The translations under genes were made by a program, and so were the position numbers. The notes under the pieces were generated by a model. It worked only from the letters and a program-made list of their open reading frames with translations. It was not told where the DNA came from and ran no database searches. Below, piece by piece: positions 41,882-49,612 of a stretch of 64,000 nucleotides of DNA. Origin of the DNA: CAYRKQ01 sp964424985 (lineage in GTDB: Bacteria > Patescibacteriota > Saccharimonadia > Saccharimonadales > UBA7683); the NCBI GenBank assembly GCA_964424985.1, contig CAYRKQ010000001.1:1-64000 (forward strand), given 5' to 3'. The first letter of the stretch is position 1. Every line of letters begins with the position of its first letter.

Positions 41882-42600
41882 ATTTTACTTTCAATTACAA
41901 ACAGTTGACTGTCACATTCAACAATTGCTGCCGTAATTGAACAAATCATGAGCTCAGGATCAATTTTTATCAAACCAGACCACGGGTCGGCAACCAGAAA
42001 TTCACCTTTGGTATCATTTCCGTAAATAACAATGCTGTGATTATTAATTCGCTCCTGAGTATCGTCGCTCACGCTTTTTCTCAATGCAATCTCACGAGTT
42101 CGGCCCATACCGGACATCACAGATGAACAAATATTAGCATAGACTGGTCCTTTTTGTAGCAACCCATAGATTAACTCTGTACTTACCGTCGGTTTTATCG
42201 TGAGTTCTGCACCTGCTTCAATCATGTCAATGTAAGCTTGCATATAAAGCTTAGTCCAGTACTTACCCATAATCCGCGTAACATGCGTATTCTTTAACGC
42301 CTTTAGACGTTCTAGTATTTTGTTTGAAGAAAGTTTGTGCCAAGAGATGTCTAAAACTGCCGGATCAAACGCGTACATGTGACAGTGCAAGCCATTTGTC
42401 TCACACCACTGTACTAACTGAGGTGTCACACTACCAGTAGGTTTACCATCTTCCCCTTTCGGCTGGGGCACATTTTCTGTTAGTTCTTCAACTGATTTCG
42501 TAACACCGTAATATGAAAGTAGTATGGAAAGTGAAGCATAGCCACATGTGTTGTTCGTAGGCTGATAAACATGATCGACTTTATGATTAATTGCTTTCAT
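41878..42600 (-). CDS. C39-like papain-fold cysteine protease
   Basis: 240 residues. C19 in QPTNNTCGYASLSILLSYYG is the catalytic-type cysteine with the preceding Gln as oxyanion residue; His in NNHSIVIYG and Asp in LVADPWSG complete the triad of the C39 type. No ABC exporter is attached and no signal peptide is seen, so it may process an intracellular or leader-bearing peptide. Start ATG 42600 is preferred; a longer frame to 42636 runs into the duplicated fragment. TATAAT lies 10-11 nt upstream. Coupled with the alpha/beta hydrolase. Confidence 0.8.
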   Translation of the reverse strand: MKAINHKVDHVYQPTNNTCGYASLSILLSYYGVTKSVEELTENVPQPKGEDGKPTGSVTPQLVQWCETNGLHCHMYAFDPAVLDISWHKLSSNKILERLKALKNTHVTRIMGKYWTKLYMQAYIDMIEAGAELTIKPTVSTELIYGLLQKGPVYANICSSVMSGMGRTREIALRKSVSDDTQERINNHSIVIYGNDTKGEFLVADPWSGLIKIDPELMICSITAAIVECDSQLFVIESKI

Positions 42601-42618
42601 ACTAATTCCAATTATACC

Positions 42619-42741
42619 AGCTGATATCAACCGCAACCACGCGATAGCCCTTTTCCTCTAAACCCTCGAGCAGCAGCCGAAACGCTTCATCGACCGCCGT
42701 CCGCCTCGTATTAAAACCATTAATCAAAAACACTGTCTTCA
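42619..42741 (-). pseudogene. Duplicated 5' fragment of the alpha/beta hydrolase gene
   Basis: About 125 bp closely matching 41757-41881: start MKTVFLINGFNTRRTAVDEAFR then GLEEKGYRVVAVDIS. After the aligned part the frame runs a few residues and stops with TAG one base before the C39-like ATG. The remaining two thirds of the hydrolase are absent. It may have been kept as the promoter or leader of the C39-like gene. Confidence 0.8.
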
Positions 42742-42760
42742 TATCTAAAATTGTAGCAGG

Positions 42761-43174
42761 TTAAATATCTGCCCAGTATGCTGTATAGCTGTTACCCTTG
42801 ATCATTCCAAGCTCTTTATACCTGTTTGCCAAAACTTCGTCATTAACTGGACTATATACAATTATTTGGCTATGCTCTCGTGATTTAAATATTGGCAGCA
42901 CATGCTGATACAGAGCCTTAGCAATCTTTTGATCATTATCTTTAACAACAAATCTGTACAACCAAGCCACACGACTTTCTTCAATTATTGATATTGATCC
43001 TACTACTTCATTGCCCTCCTCATACACCCAGATGCTTTTTGGATCTTGAAGTATTTTCTTAGCCAGTTTATCTCGACCATCACGTGCCTCATCAAAGACT
43101 CCACCGAACCACTCTCCATGCAAATACAGCTGTTTTAGATCGTCATAGTCCTGGTCTTGATATGCACGTATCAT
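42761..43174 (-). CDS. GNAT-family acetyltransferase
   Basis: 137 residues with a GNAT-like layout: MIRAYQDQDYDDLKQLYLHGEWF at the start, strand SIWVYEEGNEVVGSISIIEE, then LYRFVVKDNDQKIAKALYQHV where the acetyl-CoA loop (usually Q/RxxGxG/A) is degenerate. Substrate unknown. It starts directly at the glyS stop and is probably cotranscribed with it. Confidence 0.75.
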   Translation of the reverse strand: MIRAYQDQDYDDLKQLYLHGEWFGGVFDEARDGRDKLAKKILQDPKSIWVYEEGNEVVGSISIIEESRVAWLYRFVVKDNDQKIAKALYQHVLPIFKSREHSQIIVYSPVNDEVLANRYKELGMIKGNSYTAYWADI

Positions 43175-44530
43175 TTATAGCTCTGTGATTTTCACGCGTT
43201 TCTGTTCAGTGGTGTCACGGTCGCGAATGGTGACGGTGTTGTCTTCTAACGTATCGAAGTCGATTGTTATGCAGTATGGCGTACCAATTTCATCTTGGCG
43301 ACGATACCGCTTACCAACATTGCCGTTGTCGTCCCACTCGCAGGCAAATTTTTTACTCAGCTCCTTATAGACCTCTCTCGCCTTCTCTACTAACTCAGGT
43401 TTGTTCTTCAACAGTGGGAAGACGGCATATTTTACCGGTGCAAGATCGTAATTAAGCTTCAACACTGTTCGTTCATCACCATTTTCTAACTTCTCAACGG
43501 CGTAAGCATCTGAAAGCACCGCCAAGAAACAGCGCCCCATCCCCATTGAAGTCTCAAGCACCCACGGAATATAACTTTCGTTGGTCTTTGGATCGGTGTA
43601 ATGAAGATCGGTACCTGAAAATTTCTCGTGCTGCGAAAGATCGTAATCGGTGCGATCATGCACACCTTCAATTTCGTCAAAGCCCCAGCTTGGAAAATTA
43701 TATTCAATGTCCCAGGCATCCTTGGCATAGAATACAAGGTTCTCATGCTGTTTCCAGCGCAGGTTTTCTTCATTAATGCCGAGTGAAAGATACCAGTTCC
43801 AACGATCTTTCTTGCGTTGTTCATAAGCTTCTTTATTCTCGTTTGGTCGAATAAAGAACTGTGTGTCAGCCTGCTCAAGTTCACGGGTTCTAAACAAGAA
43901 ATTACGTGGGCTGATTTCGTTACGAAAGGCTTTACCAATCTGACTCACCCCAAATGGCACCTTCATGCGTGTGGTGGCAACAATATTTTTGAAGTTTAAA
44001 TAAATACCCTGACAGGCCTCGCCCGGTAAATACACTGGTCGCTCATCTTTACCTGTAAAATCACCAAGATTCGACTTGACAAGCAGATTAAATGCTTTAA
44101 CCTCAGAGAAATCTTTTGCGCCGCAGTTTGGACATTTAATTTTATCTCTGTTCTCATCAAACAGTTTGTTTAGTGCATCTTCAGACATTTTTTCATCGGC
44201 TGTAACACCGACTTTTTCAAGCTCTTTATCGACACGAATACGAGTATTGCACTTTTTGCACTCTGCCAAAGGGTCTGAGAATCCACTCGTGTGACCAGAC
44301 GCCTCCCAGACTTTTGGATGTTTAAACATCGCAGAATCAAGACCGACATAGTCTTCTTTTGTGTGCACGTTCTCACGCCACCATGAAGCCTTAATATTAT
44401 TGAGTAGCTCGACACCATACGGACCAAAATCATACAGGCCGGCTTCGCCACCATAAATTTCAGACCCTTGGTACACAAAACCCCGTCGCTTTGCCAAGCT
44501 TACAATATCATCCATCTTTACTTCGCTCAT
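43175..44530 (-). CDS. glyS: Glycyl-tRNA synthetase, archaeal/eukaryal (alpha2) type
   Basis: Single-chain class II enzyme, 451 residues. Start MDDIVSLAKRRGFVYQGSEIYGG, motif 2 FRNEISPRNFLFRTRELEQ, motif 3 SMGMGRCFLAVL and a C-terminal anticodon-binding domain (APVKYAVFPLLKNKPELVEKA). A zinc-type cluster C-K-K-C ... C-P-N-C lies at about 90-140. This form is used instead of the two-subunit GlyQ/GlyS found in many bacteria. TACAAT (44542-44537) lies 6 nt before the ATG: leaderless. Confidence 0.96.
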   Translation of the reverse strand: MSEVKMDDIVSLAKRRGFVYQGSEIYGGEAGLYDFGPYGVELLNNIKASWWRENVHTKEDYVGLDSAMFKHPKVWEASGHTSGFSDPLAECKKCNTRIRVDKELEKVGVTADEKMSEDALNKLFDENRDKIKCPNCGAKDFSEVKAFNLLVKSNLGDFTGKDERPVYLPGEACQGIYLNFKNIVATTRMKVPFGVSQIGKAFRNEISPRNFLFRTRELEQADTQFFIRPNENKEAYEQRKKDRWNWYLSLGINEENLRWKQHENLVFYAKDAWDIEYNFPSWGFDEIEGVHDRTDYDLSQHEKFSGTDLHYTDPKTNESYIPWVLETSMGMGRCFLAVLSDAYAVEKLENGDERTVLKLNYDLAPVKYAVFPLLKNKPELVEKAREVYKELSKKFACEWDDNGNVGKRYRRQDEIGTPYCITIDFDTLEDNTVTIRDRDTTEQKRVKITEL

Positions 44531-44560
44531 GTGACTATTGTACCAGATGGAAGAAATTTT

Positions 44561-45241
44561 TTATGTATAGTGCTGGGTCAGATTTTTTAAAAGTAATTTT
44601 AATGGTGGCGTAAGCTCGCGAATATTTTTTACTTGCTTTAGCACTTCAACTTTATGTGCACCACAAAGACGGAGCAACTTTATGTGTTCTTCTCTAAATT
44701 CGCCGCTACTTAATGGGGTGAAACACATGTTCTCAGCAGAAAATGCGTAGAGCTGCTCGCCCACCAACCGTGCACCATCAGCATCAGTCTTTAAATTAAT
44801 ACCGTGACCCAACAGATTGAGGAGCCGCACATAGTACCAGATTTCAATTGCTTCCAGCGAGATTTCTTGGTCATTCAAGCCACTGAGCACATTTTTTAAC
44901 AAATTGTAGTATTCGGCCTCAGCTTCATCTTCAATCACCTTATCCATCAGTTTCATGGCCTCGTACCCAAACATCATCCGGTTGAGCTCACCAACAATGC
45001 CATCCCAGTGCACATTCAGCCGAGTGCTAATAATTCGCGCTAGATCCCCTTTGGTTTCAATAAACGTCACCGAGCTTTCAGAAAAAAGCTCGATCCCGCC
45101 AGCCAGTTTACTTTTTGAACGCCGCACCCCTTTGACCAACGCTTTTAATTTTCCGGCCGGTGTCAAAAACGTGATAATTCGATCAGCCTCGCCATAATTG
45201 GTGCGCCGAAGAACAATTGCCGGTGTCGTTATCTGTCTCAT
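44561..45241 (-). CDS. recO: DNA repair protein RecO
   Basis: Helps load RecA in the RecFOR pathway. OB-fold start ITTPAIVLRRTNYGEADRIITFLTPAGKLKALVKGVRRSKSKLAG is the RecO signature; helical C-terminus from about 90. The start ATG 45241 overlaps the stop of the response regulator by ATGA. 226 residues, normal length; zinc-site cysteines of some homologues are reduced (one CGAH). Confidence 0.9.
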   Translation of the reverse strand: MRQITTPAIVLRRTNYGEADRIITFLTPAGKLKALVKGVRRSKSKLAGGIELFSESSVTFIETKGDLARIISTRLNVHWDGIVGELNRMMFGYEAMKLMDKVIEDEAEAEYYNLLKNVLSGLNDQEISLEAIEIWYYVRLLNLLGHGINLKTDADGARLVGEQLYAFSAENMCFTPLSSGEFREEHIKLLRLCGAHKVEVLKQVKNIRELTPPLKLLLKNLTQHYT

Positions 45242-45627
45242 TCCGTTAGAGCAAACGTATTCAAGTGATATTGGACGCACTGAGTGATGTCGCGGGGTTT
45301 AGACGCCGGCTTATAAAGATACTCGACAATACCATAATGGTGCCAGCGCGCTTTGGGCAACGCGAAATCTTCAATACTCACCGCACTGAGCATGACAATT
45401 GGCAAATTTCCAGTGTCATCATATGAAGCCAACTCGTGCAGCAGTTCAACACCGCTATGCTCAGGCAGAAAAATATCAAGTACTAACAAATCTGGTTTGT
45501 GTTGATCAATAGATTCTAACGCTGTCTCGGCACTGGCAGCGTGAATTACCGTCGCTACGCTCGAGAGTGCCTCACCATATAATTCAGCTAACCAGGCGTC
45601 ATCTTCAATCAAAAGTACGCGCTTCAT
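45238..45627 (-). CDS. Response regulator, receiver only
   Basis: 129 residues. E9-D10-D11, phospho-acceptor Asp in LLVLDIFLPEHSG, the switch Ser in MLSAVS and Lys in YLYKPASKPRD. No output domain. The kinase at 45752 lies just upstream and is the probable partner; recO is coupled downstream. Start ATG 45627 has GGGAG at short spacing; a longer frame would run into the hairpin element. Confidence 0.88.
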   Translation of the reverse strand: MKRVLLIEDDAWLAELYGEALSSVATVIHAASAETALESIDQHKPDLLVLDIFLPEHSGVELLHELASYDDTGNLPIVMLSAVSIEDFALPKARWHHYGIVEYLYKPASKPRDITQCVQYHLNTFALTE

Positions 45628-45648
45628 GAGACTCCCGAGACTTCCCTG

Positions 45649-45730
45649 CAAGGTCTGACCCTGAAAAAAGCAATGAGATTTTCTGTAAAATCACGAGATT
45701 TTATAACTCTTTTTTCAGGGTCAGACCTTG
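45649..45730. repeat. 82-bp hairpin element, copy 1
   Basis: Perfect 22-bp terminal arms (CAAGGTCTGACCCTGAAAAA then AG, and the complement), with inner GATTTT-CTGT-AAAATC hairpin. It lies between kinase and response regulator genes, 22 nt from the latter's ATG. Copy 2 is at 48222-48303, same length. Confidence 0.9.
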
Positions 45731-45751
45731 TATGTATACATTTTATGTACA

Positions 45752-46483
45752 TCATACCTCAAACAAACTTAGTTGTCGTGAAAGCTGTAAATTAACCAAA
45801 AAGCTTGAGCCGTCTCGGCGCCTGCTGAGCTCCAACTGCCCATTCATAGCTTCGGTCAGCTGCTTGGCAATGTAGAGCCCCAGCCCGGTACTGCTCGCCC
45901 ATTGCGGAATTGGCCGCTGGCTTTTGCCAAACTGGGTAAACATCCGTTTTAGGTCGCTGCGCTTCACTCCCACGCCATAATCTTTCACCGCCAGCTGAGC
46001 GTAATCTCTTCTCAAGCGAGCCTCAAGTTCAATGGTCTGCTCAGGCTTGGTATACTTAATTGCGTTATCCAAAAGATTAAAAACAATGGCGTGCAGGCAG
46101 CCGCGATCAGCCAGAACTATCGGCTTACTGCGCGACGATTTCACGGCAATCAGCTGGGCTTGCTTGCGGGCATGCGGCTCCAGCTCATGCGCCACTTCTT
46201 CCATAATCAACAGTGGTGAAAGCGGCTCCAAATGTAGTTCTAGCACCTGATTTTTCAGCTCGTAACCACGTAAAATACTATCGACCAGCCCCAGCAGTCG
46301 ATCGCTCGAAAATTGAATTCGCTCCAGGTAACGCAGCTTTTTTTGCACATCCATATCGGTTTCTTGCAAATGACTGGCCATGCCGCTAATAAGGCTCAGC
46401 GGCGTTTTAAGTTCATGCGCCACGCTGGCAATCAACTGGTCTTGAAGATCAGCCGGGTCGGCCTCTATGTTTGTGTACGCCAT
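45752..46483 (-). CDS. Soluble sensor histidine kinase
   Basis: 243 residues, no membrane segment or sensor domain. Phospho-acceptor H23 in SVAHELKTPLSL, N-box NLLDNAIKYT, KDYGVGVKRSD (G1 box altered), and STGLGLYIAKQL. So it probably takes its signal from a partner protein. It feeds the receiver-only regulator downstream. Confidence 0.9.
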   Translation of the reverse strand: MAYTNIEADPADLQDQLIASVAHELKTPLSLISGMASHLQETDMDVQKKLRYLERIQFSSDRLLGLVDSILRGYELKNQVLELHLEPLSPLLIMEEVAHELEPHARKQAQLIAVKSSRSKPIVLADRGCLHAIVFNLLDNAIKYTKPEQTIELEARLRRDYAQLAVKDYGVGVKRSDLKRMFTQFGKSQRPIPQWASSTGLGLYIAKQLTEAMNGQLELSRRRDGSSFLVNLQLSRQLSLFEV

Positions 46484-46559
46484 CTCGTTTTACCCTCGCA
46501 TGTTACCTTTTCATTATGGCACAGACGAAAGAGGTAAATACAGAGCTAGAAAAAAGAAA

Positions 46560-47201
46560 TTACGGTATAAACGAAAGTTTCTTGAGGACGATGTTGTCAA
46601 AATCACCTCTGAACTCTTTGTTTTCAGTCCAAACCCGCAGAGTTTTGTCGCGCAGCGGGAAGACTAACATCGTACCTTCTTGGTCTTTCTTTAAAAAGCC
46701 GTCCAAGCGCACGCCCTTCGTACCGGAAACACTGACCGAACTTGCCTTTAATGTGCCTTTTTTCACCTCAGCATCATACTGTTTGATCTCGCTCGAAAAA
46801 TCACGCGAAGTAACACTCATACGTAGCGCATAATTAACGTTCTGAGCTGGCACATAGGCCGGATGAGCATAGAAATCGAGATCTCTGCCGCTACCAGTGT
46901 TTACGTAGACACTCCAGGTTTTTGGGTAAGTCATTTTGACGCTGCCAAACTCTGAAGGCCCGATGTAGGTTTCGTTCGGCTCTTTTTCTTTTTCGGTAAA
47001 TTCTTTTTCAAGTTCTGCCTTTTGAGCCGCCTCGGCCTCTTCAACCGCTGCTGCAATAATTGGTTCATTTTCATCGCGCTGCGTCGTGAAATCCATATAA
47101 AATTTACCGGCCATGACACCAACGCCTACGAACAAGAGAATCGCCAAAACCAGCGGAATCGTCAGCGGATTCAAAATACCTTTTTGATCAAGCTTAAGCA
47201 T
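46560..47201 (-). CDS. Single-pass membrane protein of unknown function
   Basis: 213 residues from ATG 47201, chosen because TACAAT (47215-47210) lies 8 nt upstream; the ATG at 47207 lies only 2 nt after it. The short basic start LKLDQKGILNPLTIP and the following segment LVLAILLFVGVGVMAGKFYM recall pilin-like or TadE-like leaders, but no clear cleavage motif is seen. An acidic coiled stretch (AAAVEEAEAAQKAELEKEF) leads to an external domain with GSVKMTYPKTWSVYVNTGSGRDLDFYAHP. That domain resembles surface lipoprotein-type domains. Function unknown. Confidence 0.6.
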   Translation of the reverse strand: MLKLDQKGILNPLTIPLVLAILLFVGVGVMAGKFYMDFTTQRDENEPIIAAAVEEAEAAQKAELEKEFTEKEKEPNETYIGPSEFGSVKMTYPKTWSVYVNTGSGRDLDFYAHPAYVPAQNVNYALRMSVTSRDFSSEIKQYDAEVKKGTLKASSVSVSGTKGVRLDGFLKKDQEGTMLVFPLRDKTLRVWTENKEFRGDFDNIVLKKLSFIP

Positions 47202-47231
47202 TACCATTTATTGTATAGCACAAGGGAACAC

Positions 47232-47561
47232 TTATGCAACGTCACCGGGTCTATCGGATGGTATATGATGGACAATTTTATCAATTTTTTCCACACCTCC
47301 GGCTGCCGTAGTGGCACCGTCAGCGTGTTGCCAAGTCACAACGCCCCTGTAATCTAAGCCTTCTCGCGCCACACTTGGTTGCGTCACGGCCACACGATCG
47401 ATACGATCAATTGCCCCTGGTATGTGGTTAGCGGCTCTAACAACAACCGAACCAGCACCAACTTGGCCATCAGTTAAATCAATCTCGCCCAGATGTGCTC
47501 GAACCAACTGTGACGCTAGTGGTAATTCTTCTATTGGTAATTTTGGTGTTTGTTCTACCAT
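47232..47561 (-). CDS. Small unknown protein
   Basis: 109 residues, soluble, no family recognised. TATAAT (47573-47568) lies 6 nt before ATG 47561, a clear leaderless start. Composition is acidic and Val/Asp-rich with a GAGSVVVRAANHIPGAIDRIDRVAV core. Confidence 0.55.
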   Translation of the reverse strand: MVEQTPKLPIEELPLASQLVRAHLGEIDLTDGQVGAGSVVVRAANHIPGAIDRIDRVAVTQPSVAREGLDYRGVVTWQHADGATTAAGGVEKIDKIVHHIPSDRPGDVA

Positions 47562-47630
47562 ACTCTCATTATAACACAAGCATTACTAAAATGTCAAGTT
47601 TTTCTAGCCAGCCTCACAAAACACCCTGTT

Positions 47631-47697
47631 GTCATCCTCGGGCTTGACCCGAGGGTCCAGTTATTTACTAGATTCTCCGATCAAGTCGGAGAATGAC
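47631..47697. repeat. GTCAT-type palindromic element
   Basis: 67 bp, ends GTCATCCTC/GAGAATGAC, with two different hairpins (CTCGGGC-TTGA-CCCGAG and TTCTCCGAT-CAA-GTCGGAGAA) joined by a short AT-rich link. Confidence 0.85.
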
Positions 47698-47722
47698 AAA
47701 CTAAGTCTTGGTGAGTCGGTCT

Positions 47723-48214
47723 TTACGAGTATTTGTACAGATAAAGTGCTTTTTCTTCCCTGAGGGGCTTTCGGCCAGGAAGCTTAAATGTGTAGCTGAC
47801 CACGAGACTCCCCTTCTCTAGTTCGTTTGAGAGTTTCTCATCAAGCTTTTTCATATATTTATCGAGCAAAAACACAAACACGCCCTTTGTATCAGCTGGC
47901 AGTGGCACCTGCCAAAAATTTTTGCAGTAGATATGCACCTGCCGGCCAAACCGCAATGTGCGCAGTTTAGAAACAGCCCAGACAAATGGGTTTAATTCGT
48001 ATCCATAACAAACAAGGCCTTGTTTAGCAGCCTCAATCAACACCGCCCCATCACCCGAACCAAGATCCACAAACACCTCACCTTTTTTTAAATTCAAAAG
48101 CTCCAGCGCCTCAAGCGCTTTTTGCTTACGCGTCGGTAAGTACGGCGCCCCAACCAGTAGCACTACCGCAAATGGCAGGACGATCAGAAGAACGAAAACG
48201 AGAATCATCCCCAA
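47723..48214 (-). CDS. Membrane-anchored SAM methyltransferase (FAM173-like)
   Basis: 163 residues: N-terminal membrane segment (MILVFVLLIVLPFAVVLLVG), then PYLPTRKQKALEALELLNLKKGEVFVDLGSGDGAVLIEAAKQG with SAM motif I VDLGSGDG (49-56), and GYELNPFVWAVSKLR. Small size, N-terminal anchor and the GYELNP block resemble FAM173/ATPSCKMT lysine methyltransferases. In eukaryotes these modify mitochondrial ATP synthase subunit c. The bacterial target is unknown. The hairpin element copy 2 ends 8 nt before its start. Confidence 0.8.
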   Translation of the reverse strand: MGMILVFVLLIVLPFAVVLLVGAPYLPTRKQKALEALELLNLKKGEVFVDLGSGDGAVLIEAAKQGLVCYGYELNPFVWAVSKLRTLRFGRQVHIYCKNFWQVPLPADTKGVFVFLLDKYMKKLDEKLSNELEKGSLVVSYTFKLPGRKPLREEKALYLYKYS

Positions 48215-48221
48215 ACCCCCA

Positions 48222-48303
48222 CAAGGTCAGACCTTGAAAAAAGTAATGAGATTTTTTGTAAAATCACAAGATTTTCTAGCTCTTTTTTCAAGGTCTGACC
48301 TTG
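48222..48303. repeat. 82-bp hairpin element, copy 2
   Basis: Arms CAAGGTCAGACCTTGAAAAA then AG and the perfect complement. Compared with copy 1, arm positions 8 and 13 differ, and both differences are matched on the opposite arm. The loop (AATGAGATTTT, TGTAAAATCAC, AGATTTT) is nearly identical. It lies between xseB and the methyltransferase gene. Confidence 0.9.
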
Positions 48304-48311
48304 TACATTCG

Positions 48312-48512
48312 TCACGCTGAAAATTTCTTATTGATGACTTCTATTTTATTCTGAGCCTGTTTCAGTTCATCTTCGAGTTCTTTGGCAAGTATACGAGCAG
48401 TTTCATACTTTTCAACTGCTTGCTCTACGCTCACCTCGTCTGACTCAAACCAAGCCAGTAATTCTTCTAGTTGCTGTAATTTTTGTCCAAATGTTTGTTC
48501 ACTTTTTGCCAT
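48312..48512 (-). CDS. xseB: Exodeoxyribonuclease VII small subunit
   Basis: 66 residues, the usual size. Helical hairpin pattern TFGQKLQQLEELLAWFESDEVSVEQAVEKYETARILAKELEDEL is the XseB signature. Overlaps the end of xseA by 14 bp. Confidence 0.93.
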   Translation of the reverse strand: MAKSEQTFGQKLQQLEELLAWFESDEVSVEQAVEKYETARILAKELEDELKQAQNKIEVINKKFSA

Positions 48513-49611
48513 CTACTATTGCCTCCATCTTGCCATCACGTAGCTTAACTTCTACTCTCTCTCCCAGATGCACCATTTTTATACTACTGATAATACCATG
48601 ATCGCCCCGCACGAGTGCGTAGCCACGTTTTAAAGCTGCTTCTGGGCTCAGCTGCTTAATCACCTTCAGTGAGTGAGTGACTGTTTGGGTGGCTGTTTCA
48701 AAGTACTTTACCAGCGCCTGAAAAAGAGACTCCTTTATAGCGGTGATGTCATCACTCGCAGCCTCCATAAGTTGTACGATCTGCTGTTCGGCTCGCCGAG
48801 AACCATCACTTATTCGGCGCAGCATCTCTCGCTTGTCTGGCACCAACAGCTGCGCCGCATTACTGGGCGTGCTCGCCCGCAAATCAGCTGCTAGTTCAGC
48901 TAACGATTCATCTGTTTCGTGTCCAATCGCTACCACAGTTGGAATACGGCTCCCAGCAACCGCCCGAACCACCTCTTCATGGTTAAATGCCGCCAGATCG
49001 TCAGCCGAACCGCCTCCGCGAATTACCACGAGAGCATCGACAAGCTGGGACTGTTGGTTAAAATATTCAATTGCTTTGACAACTTCTCCTGGCGCACTCA
49101 ACCCCTGCACGCTGACATCGGCCAGTTGAACTTCGAGGCCGCCCCATCGCTCGTTCAAAATCTTAGTAAAATCTGCCCAACCAGCCGCTCCAGATGAGCT
49201 GACAACCCCGATTTTCTGCGGATAATCTGGCAATGAGCGTTTACGCCCAGGCTCAAACAATCCTTCCGCTGCCAGCTGTTTCTTCAAAAGTTCAAAAGCT
49301 TTTTTCAAACTGCCCTCGCCTACTGGCTGCAGCTCTCGTACCGTCAAACTAAACCGGCCTTTGGCCGTAAGCCCCGGCTCTACCAACACGCGAATCTTCA
49401 TGCCATCTTCAATCGGAAATTTAAGGTTAAAAGCCATCATAAAACAGGGCAACAACGCCTCGTCATCCTTCAAATCAAAAAAGACAAATTTACCTCGATT
49501 GACATTAAATCCGCTGACTTCACCCTCAATCATCAGCGCCGGTACGGCAGCGTGGAGCGTTTCATTTATAAGATCAGAGGCATCTGAAACTGAAAGAATC
49601 TGGTCGAACAC
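48499..49611 (-). CDS. xseA: Exodeoxyribonuclease VII large subunit
   Basis: Degrades single-stranded DNA with XseB. N-terminal OB domain (LHAAVPALMIEGEVSGF, GKFVFFDLKDDEALLPCFMM), then the nuclease domain with IGVVSSSGAAGWADF, ALVVIRGGGSADDLAAFNHEEVVRA, VVAIGHETDESLAELAADLRASTPSNAAQ, and the C-terminal coiled coil. 370 residues, shorter than the 450 of E. coli. GTG start 1 bp after the flippase-like gene stop. Confidence 0.95.
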   Translation of the reverse strand: MFDQILSVSDASDLINETLHAAVPALMIEGEVSGFNVNRGKFVFFDLKDDEALLPCFMMAFNLKFPIEDGMKIRVLVEPGLTAKGRFSLTVRELQPVGEGSLKKAFELLKKQLAAEGLFEPGRKRSLPDYPQKIGVVSSSGAAGWADFTKILNERWGGLEVQLADVSVQGLSAPGEVVKAIEYFNQQSQLVDALVVIRGGGSADDLAAFNHEEVVRAVAGSRIPTVVAIGHETDESLAELAADLRASTPSNAAQLLVPDKREMLRRISDGSRRAEQQIVQLMEAASDDITAIKESLFQALVKYFETATQTVTHSLKVIKQLSPEAALKRGYALVRGDHGIISSIKMVHLGERVEVKLRDGKMEAIVDGKK

Positions 49612-49612
49612 T

